Below, piece by piece: positions 44,097 to 51,081 of a stretch of DNA of 64,000 nucleotides. The position numbers and the translations under genes were made by a program. Origin of the DNA: CAIYUC01 sp963682005 (GTDB taxonomy: Bacteria; Bacteroidota; Bacteroidia; Bacteroidales; FEN-979); assembly GCA_963682005.1 (NCBI GenBank), contig OY820914.1:310001-374000 (forward strand). Reading direction: 5' to 3'. Positions within the stretch are counted from its first letter, which is position 1. Every line of letters begins with the position of its first letter. The notes under the pieces were generated by a model. The model was not told where the DNA came from, did no database searches, and worked only from the letters and a program-made list of their open reading frames with translations.

Positions 44097-45211
44097 TCTT
44101 TGATCCAGCACCTCCTCCTGATGTTCTGCTTTCCTTCATAATTTTTCCACACCGCAAGGGCTTTCAGGTTTGCCTCCAATTGAGGATGGGTAACAGCTTT
44201 CTTAAATCCATGATCAATATAGGCCTGTGTCAGATCCCGGAATACCAGTGATAACGCACCTTTGGCCTGGTAATCCGGGTGAACTCCCACCAAATACATG
44301 GTAACGGTATCATTTCGTTTCATGGCCTTCAGAATATGAAGAAATCCAAACGGGAACAACCGGCCCTTTGCCTTCTGAAACGCTTTTGTCAGCGAAGGTA
44401 AGGAAATTCCGAAGGCCACGATTTCATCGTTGCTGTCAAGTACAATGGAAACAAATTCAGCCCGGATAAAGCCAAAATACTGCTTTATAAAGATCGCAAC
44501 CTGCTTTGGTGAAAGGGGGGCAAAACCATAAAGGTCAAAAAACGCCTTGTTCAGGAGTTGAAATACTTTTCCGGCATAAGGCTGCAACTCTTTAGCACGC
44601 TTTGCTTTCAGTGTTCTGAGATTGTATTTTTCTGCGACCAGTAATGCCATTCTTTCTATTTTCTCCGGGACATTTGCCGGGACTGTGAAATCATATTGGA
44701 CCCAGTCAACTGCCTTCCGAAAACCAAGCCTTTCCATATGCACAGGATAATATGGAAAATTATAAATGGCTGACATGTTGGACATCTGGTCAAATCCCCC
44801 GATCAGCATTCCTTCGGGATCCATGTCTGAAAAACCCAGCGGCCCGTGGATCCCTGTCATACCCTTCTCCCTGCCCCAGTCTTCAACAGTTCTGATGAGT
44901 GTCCCGGAGATTTCCGGGTCATCCATGAAATCGATCCATCCGAACCTGACAAGTTTTTCCATCCATCTTTCATTGGCCTTCGGGTTGATAATCCCTGCAA
45001 TTCTCCCGACCGGTTTCCCATCCTTGTACGCCATCCAATACTCAGCTTCACAGAATTCAAATGCAGGGTTTTTTCTCTTATCCAGGATACTGATCTCATC
45101 AAACCTGAGGGGTGGGCACCAGAATTTATTTCCTGAATATAATAGGAAAGGAAAGTCAATGAATTTCTTCAGATCCTTCTGAGAAGCAACTTTCCTGATT
45201 TCGATGTTCAT
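44060..45211 (-). CDS. GNAT-fold protein of the sphingolipid locus (copy 2)
   Basis: The 383-residue protein starts at MNIEIRKVASQKDLKKFIDF, the internal ATG at 45211 that aligns with the start of its paralog. Conserved family blocks are KFWCPPLRFDE, EAEYWMAYKDGKPVGRIAGIIN, GWIDFMDD, GIHGPLGFSDMD and a C-terminal GNAT-like GVHPDYQAKGALSLVFRDLTQAYIDHGFKKAVTHPQLEAN. Bacterial ceramide synthase (bCerS) belongs to an acyl-CoA N-acyltransferase-like superfamily, so this is a candidate for N-acylation of 3-ketosphinganine. The last ~10 residues (IGGRKVRLSED) derive from a heptamer array and have no counterpart in the paralog. It is a peripheral cytoplasmic enzyme by prediction. Confidence 0.78.
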   Translation of the reverse strand: MNIEIRKVASQKDLKKFIDFPFLLYSGNKFWCPPLRFDEISILDKRKNPAFEFCEAEYWMAYKDGKPVGRIAGIINPKANERWMEKLVRFGWIDFMDDPEISGTLIRTVEDWGREKGMTGIHGPLGFSDMDPEGMLIGGFDQMSNMSAIYNFPYYPVHMERLGFRKAVDWVQYDFTVPANVPEKIERMALLVAEKYNLRTLKAKRAKELQPYAGKVFQLLNKAFFDLYGFAPLSPKQVAIFIKQYFGFIRAEFVSIVLDSNDEIVAFGISLPSLTKAFQKAKGRLFPFGFLHILKAMKRNDTVTMYLVGVHPDYQAKGALSLVFRDLTQAYIDHGFKKAVTHPQLEANLKALAVWKNYEGKQNIRRRCWIKEIGGRKVRLSED

Positions 45212-45296
45212 TTCTTGAGATTTCAGATTGCCGTCATCCACGCGGAAGTGGGGACAGGCGACAGGCCGTACCCTCCCCTCTTATCCCCTCCCTGGA

Positions 45297-45350
45297 TCCC
45301 CGCGTACGCGGGGAACTTTGGGAGGGGAAGACCGAAGGTCGGGGTGGGTA
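45297..45350. repeat. Palindromic repeat element downstream of GNAT copy 1
   Basis: A perfect 18-base palindrome (TCCCCGCGTACGCGGGGA, 45297-45314) is followed by a 28-base stretch (45323-45350) identical to the right arm of the hairpin at 35012-35077. Here the matching left arm is mostly missing, so it is a broken or recombined copy of the element. It ends 2 bases before the stop of the gene at 45353. Confidence 0.88.
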
Positions 45351-45352
45351 AG

Positions 45353-46474
45353 CTAAAAATGCTTTATCCAGCACCTTCTCGTAAGATGCTGCCTCCCATT
45401 GAAATTCTTCCAGATCGTCAGGGCTTTGGCATTGTCTTCCAGTTGGGGGTTGGTGATAGCAGTGGTGATATGGTACTTGATATAGGCTTTATGCATCTCA
45501 TTATAATAGAGGGCATTCACGCCTTTCCCATGGTAATCCGGATGAACACCATTGATGTACATATCAATGATGTCATTCTTTTTCAATGCCCGGAGAATGT
45601 ATATAAATCCGAAGGGGAATAGCCTGCCATTGGACTTCTGAAGTGCCTTGGTGAGCGAGGGTAAGGAAACCCCGAATCCGACCACATCATCATTCTTATC
45701 CAGCACGAAAGAAATGAACTCAGGCCTGACAAATCCAAAATATTGTTTGACATAGGAAGCTATCTGCTTCTCTGTTAGTTTAGTGAAACCATACAACTCA
45801 TCAAAAGCAATATTCAGCAACTCAAACATTTTCCCCGCATAAGGGAGAAGTTCTTTCGCTTTTTTGGCCTTGAGCAACCGCAGCCCATATTTTTCCTGGA
45901 CCAGTACCGACAACCTTTCCACTTTATCAGGAATGCTTTGCGGTATGTCGAAACTATACTGGACCCAATCGACCGCTTTGGTAAAGCCAAGCTTTTCCAT
46001 ATGATCTACGTAGTACGGATAATTATAGATGGAAGCAAGGGTGGCAATTTCTTCATAACCTTTGATAAGCATGCCTTCGTTGTCCATGTCAGAAAAACCC
46101 AGCGGGCCGTGAATGCCATCCATGCCTTTCTCTTTTCCCCAGTCAGCCACAGTTTTGATCAGTTTCCCGGAAACCTCAATATCATCGATGAAATCGATCC
46201 AGCCGAACCGGACAAGCTTTTCATTCCAGCGTTCATTCGCCCTGTGGTTAAGGATCCCGGCTATGCGTCCGACAATCTTCTTTTCTTTATATGCAAGCCA
46301 GTATTCGGCTTCACAAAAATCAAAAGCCGGGTTCTTTTTCCGGTTGAGCGTTTGTTTTTCGTCCATGCGCATGGGTGGACACCAGAATTTATTCCCCTTA
46401 AAATGTTCATAGGGAAAGCCAATAAACTTCCGGAGGTCACTGCTTGTTTGGACCTTGACAATTTCAATTTCCAT
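45353..46474 (-). CDS. GNAT-fold protein of the sphingolipid locus (copy 1)
   Basis: The 373-residue protein starts MEIEIVKVQTSSDLRKFIGFP at the ATG 46474; a farther upstream start would add 27 residues overlapping the spt stop, so it is rejected. Blocks shared with copy 2 are KFWCPPMRMDE, EAEYWLAYKEKKIVGRIAGILNHRANERWNEKLVRFGWIDFIDDIEVSG, GIHGPLGFSDMD and GVHPDYHGKGVNALYYNEMHKAYIKYHITTAITNPQLEDNAKALTIWKN. It begins 22 bases after the serine palmitoyltransferase stop, the best-placed candidate for an N-acyltransferase in ceramide synthesis. The two copies align along their whole length, so they are recent-to-moderate duplicates. Confidence 0.8.
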   Translation of the reverse strand: MEIEIVKVQTSSDLRKFIGFPYEHFKGNKFWCPPMRMDEKQTLNRKKNPAFDFCEAEYWLAYKEKKIVGRIAGILNHRANERWNEKLVRFGWIDFIDDIEVSGKLIKTVADWGKEKGMDGIHGPLGFSDMDNEGMLIKGYEEIATLASIYNYPYYVDHMEKLGFTKAVDWVQYSFDIPQSIPDKVERLSVLVQEKYGLRLLKAKKAKELLPYAGKMFELLNIAFDELYGFTKLTEKQIASYVKQYFGFVRPEFISFVLDKNDDVVGFGVSLPSLTKALQKSNGRLFPFGFIYILRALKKNDIIDMYINGVHPDYHGKGVNALYYNEMHKAYIKYHITTAITNPQLEDNAKALTIWKNFNGRQHLTRRCWIKHF

Positions 46475-46496
46475 GCTGACCGGATTTTTACTATGG

Positions 46497-47684
46497 TTAA
46501 TGGATGATGCCCAGCTCTTTGCCCAGTTTCCCAATTTTATCGAGGGCAATATCAACCTGATCTTTGGTATGCGTAGCCATCAGGGAGAACCTGATGAGCG
46601 TTGAATCCTTGCTCACTGCCGGTGATACAACCGGGTTCACGAAGATCCCTTCATCCAGCAATTTTTTTGTCAGCATGAGGGTCTTGAGGTTATCTCGGAT
46701 ATAAAGAGGAATGATTGGGGTTTCTGTAGAGCCAACATCAAAGCCGAGTCGTTTAAAATTATCAATGGCGTAATGGGTGATCTCCCAGAGTTTCACCATT
46801 CTTTCAGGTTCGCTCTTGATGATCTCCAGGGCAGCCAGAACAGACGCGGCAGATGCCGGTGTAATGCTTGCACTGAATATCAGGGAACGTGAATGGTGCT
46901 TGATATAGTTGATGGTGTCGAAATCGCTTGCTATGAATCCGCCGAGGGCAGCCAGCGATTTGCTGAATGTTCCCATGATCAGGTCCACTTTATTTGTCAA
47001 TCCGAAATGGGATGCCGTGCCTGAGCCGTGCTTACCGATCACGCCGATGGCATGTGCATCATCGACCATTATAGTAGCATCATATTTATCGGCAAGTTTA
47101 ACGATCTCCGGAAGGTCGGCTATATCACCGTCCATACTGAATATTCCATCAACAACGATCAGTTTTATCCGGTTCGGCTCACACTTCTTCAATAATCTTT
47201 CCAGGGAACCCATATCGTTATGACGATATTTCAGAACCTTGGCAAACGACAGCCGTGTTGCCTCATAGATGGAGGCATGGTCAAGCTCATCCAGAAGGAT
47301 ATAATCATTCCTGCCCGTAACTGTAGGAATAACTCCCAGGTTTACCTGGAATCCCGTACTGAATACAAGAGCCGCATCTTTCTGGACATATTCTGCCAGT
47401 TTATTCTCAAGCTCTATATGAATATCGAGTGTGCCGTTTAAAAACCTTGATCCCGCACAACCTGAACCGTATTTATCGACAGCCTTTTTTGCTGCTTCCT
47501 TTATCTTCGGATGGTTGGTAAGACCCATATAGCTGTTCGAGCCAAACATCAGCACTTTCTTCCCCTTGATCGTCACAACGGTATCCTGATCTGACTGGAT
47601 CTCCCTGAAAAACGGGTACAGTCCCATTCTTGCGACTTTCTGCGGTTCGGTATAGTGTGAAAATTTTCGTTGTAATATCCTCAT
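46497..47684 (-). CDS. spt: Serine palmitoyltransferase (alpha-oxoamine synthase family)
   Basis: The 395-residue PLP enzyme starts MRILQRKFSHYTEP at the ATG 47684. It condenses serine with palmitoyl-CoA (or branched acyl donors in Bacteroidota) to 3-ketosphinganine. Lys242 in GTFSKSLAALGGF binds PLP; His136 (DELDHAS) stacks on the ring and DDAHAIGVIG (208-217) holds the Asp and His. YGSGCAGSRFLNGT at 72-85 is typical of serine palmitoyltransferase; threonine-glycine lyase relatives have a different segment there. BioF or KBL is possible but the motif and the lipid-type neighbours favour Spt. The protein is cytoplasmic and may associate with the membrane. Confidence 0.88.
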   Translation of the reverse strand: MRILQRKFSHYTEPQKVARMGLYPFFREIQSDQDTVVTIKGKKVLMFGSNSYMGLTNHPKIKEAAKKAVDKYGSGCAGSRFLNGTLDIHIELENKLAEYVQKDAALVFSTGFQVNLGVIPTVTGRNDYILLDELDHASIYEATRLSFAKVLKYRHNDMGSLERLLKKCEPNRIKLIVVDGIFSMDGDIADLPEIVKLADKYDATIMVDDAHAIGVIGKHGSGTASHFGLTNKVDLIMGTFSKSLAALGGFIASDFDTINYIKHHSRSLIFSASITPASAASVLAALEIIKSEPERMVKLWEITHYAIDNFKRLGFDVGSTETPIIPLYIRDNLKTLMLTKKLLDEGIFVNPVVSPAVSKDSTLIRFSLMATHTKDQVDIALDKIGKLGKELGIIH

Positions 47685-47754
47685 ATTAATTTTGAGTTGA
47701 TAAGGAATGAATTTGAATGTAAATGTAATAAGAATATTTACAGATAAAAAATCA

Positions 47755-48339
47755 TCAGGACATATTCTGATCTGCAAATTCCCGACCCGCCTTTAACGCT
47801 TTAAGGTTAACGGCGATGATTTCGTCTCCTTTTTTTCTGAAAATGAAACGGATAGCATCTTCCAATTTTTCATAGGCCATATCGAGGAAAGGGGAAGCTG
47901 CTCCGAGGATCACGATGTTTGCTGCTTTGGTCGTACCGGCCTCTTTTGCGAGGGTTTCGGCATCAAGCGCAATATGATGCGGTAAAGATTGAATTTCCTT
48001 CAGTACATCTTCTATTGGTGGATAATCTGGTATATTAACGTAAGGTTTGATGCTGGTAATGATCCATCCGTCTTTTGAAAGAGCGGGCAGATAACGGAGC
48101 GATTCCAGGGGTTCAACGGAAATGATCAGGTCGGCTTTGCCAAGCGGGATCAGGTCTGAAGCAATCTCCTTGTCGGAGATCCTGAGATTTGATTGTACAT
48201 CGCCTCCCCTCTGGCTCATTCCATGGACTTCCGATTGCTTCATATGAAGTCCCTGCTCAAGTGCAGCATAACCGATTATGGAAGCGATGGAAATAATACC
48301 CTGACCGCCAACACCGGCAAGAATAATGTCTTTTTTCAT
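47755..48339 (-). CDS. iorB: Indolepyruvate ferredoxin oxidoreductase, beta subunit
   Basis: The 194-residue protein is of the pyruvate/ketoisovalerate oxidoreductase gamma-type domain. GVGGQGIISIASIIGYAA at the N-terminus and KQSEVHGMSQRGGDVQSNLRI are diagnostic of IorB. With IorA it oxidatively decarboxylates aryl pyruvates from aromatic amino acids to arylacetyl-CoA and passes electrons to ferredoxin. It starts 3 bases after the iorA stop, so the two are co-translated. The spt gene follows 70 bases downstream on the same strand. Confidence 0.93.
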   Translation of the reverse strand: MKKDIILAGVGGQGIISIASIIGYAALEQGLHMKQSEVHGMSQRGGDVQSNLRISDKEIASDLIPLGKADLIISVEPLESLRYLPALSKDGWIITSIKPYVNIPDYPPIEDVLKEIQSLPHHIALDAETLAKEAGTTKAANIVILGAASPFLDMAYEKLEDAIRFIFRKKGDEIIAVNLKALKAGREFADQNMS

Positions 48340-48342
48340 GAA

Positions 48343-49956
48343 CTAAGCTTTTTGACTGGTTTTCATTTTTTCACGAACCCGTTTATCAACGGTCACAACA
48401 CATTCCCTTCTCGGGATGATGACAGAAACTCCCGGGTACGCAAGTTCTTCCGAAATGATCCTGACATTCTCTTCATGGTATTTTCTCAGTGGTTTGAGTA
48501 CATGCATGTGTGCCTCGTCTACCCCGATCCCTTTACAGATATCTTCGATCCTTCCGCGGGCAGGGGATTCCTGTCCGCCTGTCATGGCTGTCGTTTCATT
48601 GTCGAGAATGAACACGGTGATGTGTGATCTATCATTCACAGCGTCGAGCAAGCCAGTGATCCCGGAATGGGTAAAGGTGGAGTCACCGATAACCGCAACA
48701 GCCGGTCTCATTCCTGCGTCAGCAGCCCCTTTTGCCATGGTGATCGAAGCACCCATATCGACGCAGGAATTGATGGCTTCGAAGGGTTTCAGCGCGCCAA
48801 GGGTGTAACACCCGATATCCGAGAATACATGGCCTTTGGGGATCAGTGACATGGCTTCATTCAATGCTTTGTAGGAATCAATATGCGGACATCCGCTGCA
48901 TAGTGATGGCGGACGGTTCACAACCAGTGAAGGTATGGGCATGCCAATCGTATCAGGCATTCCAAGAGCGACGGCAACGATGTTTGGATTTAGTTCTCCA
49001 TCACGGGGAACTGTTCCGTCAAGGCGGCCTTTAACTTTGATCCCTTTGCCAAGATATCCTTTCAACACTTCTTCAACAACGGGGTATCCGTCTTCAAGCA
49101 CAAGGATCTCGCTGCATTCCGATGTAAGCTTCTCAACCATTTTTCGAGGTAGCGGATACTGGCTTACCTTCAGAACCGGGTGCGGGATCGTCCTGTCGGG
49201 ATAATTCTCTAGAAGATAATTATAGGCAAGGCCACAAACAATGATCCCAAGTGATTTGTCAGGCCCGTCAATGTATTTATTGAAAGGAGACTTTTCAGAT
49301 TCCTGTTCAAATTTCACCTGGTCATTCAGCAGGTTGCGGTATCTTCTCCTTGCAATGGCTGGCAGCAAAACAAACTGTCGGAGGTCGGTTGGCAGCGTAA
49401 TCTTATTCTGTTCTTTCCCATTTTGCCGCGCTACTCCTGCCCTTGAATGGGCAAGGCGCGTGGTGATCCGCATCATGACAGGGATCTTGTATCTTTCCGA
49501 CATTTCAAACCCATAATGAACCATATCATATGCTTCCTGCTGGTTTGAGGGTTCCAGGACAGGGATCAGAGCGAACTTACCGAAGAAACGCGAATCCTGT
49601 TCGTTCTGTGAAGAATGCATGGAAGGGTCGTCGGCAGCAACCACGATCATTCCCCCGTTTGCCCCGGTAATTGCGGAGTTGATAAAGGGGTCAGCGGCAA
49701 CATTCAACCCGACATGTTTCATGCAAACCATGGCGCGTTTCCCGGCATACGACATTCCGAGGGCTGCCTCCATGGCCGTTTTTTCATTGGCAGACCAGGA
49801 ACTTCTGACATGATTCTCGTTTGCCTGCTTTGAATTCTGCACAAATTCAGTGATTTCCGTTGACGGTGTGCCAGGGTATGCATAAATACCCGATAAGCCG
49901 GCATCAAGTGCTCCCTGGGCGATGGCTTCATCGCCTAGTAGTAAGAGTTTCTGCAT
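48343..49956 (-). CDS. iorA: Indolepyruvate ferredoxin oxidoreductase, alpha subunit (short form)
   Basis: The 537-residue TPP-dependent subunit has the N-terminal pyrimidine domain (LLLGDEAIAQGALDAGLSGIYAYPGTPSTEI) and C-terminal TPP-binding block (AVIGDSTFTHSGITGLLDAV, then DNETTAMTGGQ). PSLCSGCPHIDSY carries the Cys pair before the TPP domain. Classical IorA continues into a ferredoxin-type domain with two CxxCxxC clusters near residue 570-600; here the protein ends at VIIPRRECVVTVDKRVREKMKTSQKA, so that domain is absent. The start is at 49956, 27-34 bases downstream of a -7 box (49983-49990). Confidence 0.92.
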   Translation of the reverse strand: MQKLLLLGDEAIAQGALDAGLSGIYAYPGTPSTEITEFVQNSKQANENHVRSSWSANEKTAMEAALGMSYAGKRAMVCMKHVGLNVAADPFINSAITGANGGMIVVAADDPSMHSSQNEQDSRFFGKFALIPVLEPSNQQEAYDMVHYGFEMSERYKIPVMMRITTRLAHSRAGVARQNGKEQNKITLPTDLRQFVLLPAIARRRYRNLLNDQVKFEQESEKSPFNKYIDGPDKSLGIIVCGLAYNYLLENYPDRTIPHPVLKVSQYPLPRKMVEKLTSECSEILVLEDGYPVVEEVLKGYLGKGIKVKGRLDGTVPRDGELNPNIVAVALGMPDTIGMPIPSLVVNRPPSLCSGCPHIDSYKALNEAMSLIPKGHVFSDIGCYTLGALKPFEAINSCVDMGASITMAKGAADAGMRPAVAVIGDSTFTHSGITGLLDAVNDRSHITVFILDNETTAMTGGQESPARGRIEDICKGIGVDEAHMHVLKPLRKYHEENVRIISEELAYPGVSVIIPRRECVVTVDKRVREKMKTSQKA

Positions 49957-49982
49957 ATAAAAATTTGATTATTTTATACTTG

Positions 49983-49990
49983 CAAAAGTA
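49983..49990 (-). promoter_or_regulatory. Candidate -7 box of iorA-iorB
   Basis: On the minus strand this is TACTTTTG, an exact TAnnTTTG match, 26 bases upstream of the iorA ATG. No -33 TTG at 18-20 bases was seen. Confidence 0.45.
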
Positions 49991-50010
49991 ACAATAATTT
50001 CCAAATTTGC

Positions 50011-50018
50011 TAACTTTG
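50011..50018 (+). promoter_or_regulatory. Candidate -7 box of the J-domain protein gene
   Basis: TAACTTTG matches TAnnTTTG and lies 30 bases before the ATG at 50049. With the iorA box 20 bases to the left it forms a short divergent promoter region. Confidence 0.4.
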
Positions 50019-50048
50019 TTAATTCTTTGTTACTCTAGGGATTCAAGT

Positions 50049-50987
50049 ATGGAATATAAAGATTATTATAAGATATTAGGGGTGCCTAAAACAGCCTCCG
50101 CTGATGAGATTAAAAAAAACTACAGGAAACTCGCCCTGAAATATCATCCGGACAAAAATCCCGGAAATAAAGCTTCTGAAGAGAAGTTCAAGGGGCTATC
50201 CGAAGCCTATGAAGTACTGCATGATCCTGAAAAAAGAAAAAAATATGACCGGCTTGGATCCGACTGGAAACAATATGAGTCAGGCAGTCAGGACCGTGGG
50301 GGATTCGATTTTTCAAAATGGTATCAGCAACAGGGAGCCGCAGGTCCCGGTGGATCGTATTCTTCTTCCGGTCAGGATTTCGAAGGCAGCGGATTTTCGG
50401 ATTTCTTTGACCAGATATTTGGTGGTGGTTTCGGCCAGCGTGGTAATGAAGAGACCAGGAAGAGCGGAAGAAAAGGCCGTGATTATGAAGGAAAACTGTC
50501 GATATCGCTCAAAGACGCCTTTCTTGGTACAGAAACGCTGCTAACGGTTGATGATGAGAAGATAAAGATCAAGATCCCGCCCGGAGTGACCGACGGACAA
50601 GTGTTACGGGTCCGGGGAAAAGGTGGAAAGGGTACCCGTGGTGCGGAAAGCGGAAATCTATATCTTGAGGTCGGCATTGAAGCCGACCCGCAATTCGAAC
50701 GAAAAGAGAATGATCTGTACACTACAGTCAATGTTCCGCTTTATAAAGCAGTCCTGGGCGGCAAGGTGGAGGTCAATTCCCTGGATGGCAGCTATTCGGT
50801 ACCGATCGCACCGGAAACACAGAACGGGAAAGTATTAAGAATGAAGGGTCTTGGAATGCCTTTCTACGGGCAGAAGAACCGGGCGGGAGATCTCTACGTC
50901 AAAATAAATGTTGAAATTCCCCAAAAGCTGTCGACTGAAGAACGGGATCTTTTTAAAAAACTTTCGTCACTCAGGCCTTCACCATAA
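50049..50987 (+). CDS. cbpA: DnaJ-like chaperone without zinc finger (CbpA type)
   Basis: The 312-residue cytoplasmic co-chaperone begins with a J domain (MEYKDYYKILGVPKTASADE, then YHPDKNPGN with the HPD motif at about residues 33-35) and a glycine-rich linker (GGGFGQRGNE). The DnaJ C-terminal domains I and II follow (GRDYEGKLSISLKDAFLGTETLL to the end), and the Cys-rich zinc finger of DnaJ is absent. This is the DnaJ type II/CbpA architecture, which stimulates the ATPase of DnaK. I start at the ATG 50049 because translation from the upstream ORF start would add 14 unrelated residues. No DnaK or chaperone gene is adjacent. Confidence 0.9.
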   Translation: MEYKDYYKILGVPKTASADEIKKNYRKLALKYHPDKNPGNKASEEKFKGLSEAYEVLHDPEKRKKYDRLGSDWKQYESGSQDRGGFDFSKWYQQQGAAGPGGSYSSSGQDFEGSGFSDFFDQIFGGGFGQRGNEETRKSGRKGRDYEGKLSISLKDAFLGTETLLTVDDEKIKIKIPPGVTDGQVLRVRGKGGKGTRGAESGNLYLEVGIEADPQFERKENDLYTTVNVPLYKAVLGGKVEVNSLDGSYSVPIAPETQNGKVLRMKGLGMPFYGQKNRAGDLYVKINVEIPQKLSTEERDLFKKLSSLRPSP

Positions 50988-51036
50988 AATAGAAATCAAC
51001 ACTTTCCGTTTTTCTTTTTTTATCCGATAGAATCAG

Positions 51037-51044
51037 TATTTTTG
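51037..51044 (+). promoter_or_regulatory. Candidate -7 box of the TonB receptor gene at 51082
   Basis: TATTTTTG matches TAnnTTTG, 37 bases before the ATG. A T-rich tract precedes it but no clear -33 TTG is seen. Confidence 0.4.
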
Positions 51045-51081
51045 CAATTGGTATTTCCAGATATGAATCATTAATTTTCTC

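Noticed and set aside
46497..47684. 2-amino-3-ketobutyrate CoA ligase (KBL) or BioF in place of serine palmitoyltransferase
   Set aside because: The segment YGSGCAGSRFLNGT and the lipid-type neighbours fit serine palmitoyltransferase better, and no threonine dehydrogenase or biotin genes are adjacent. It remains the main alternative.
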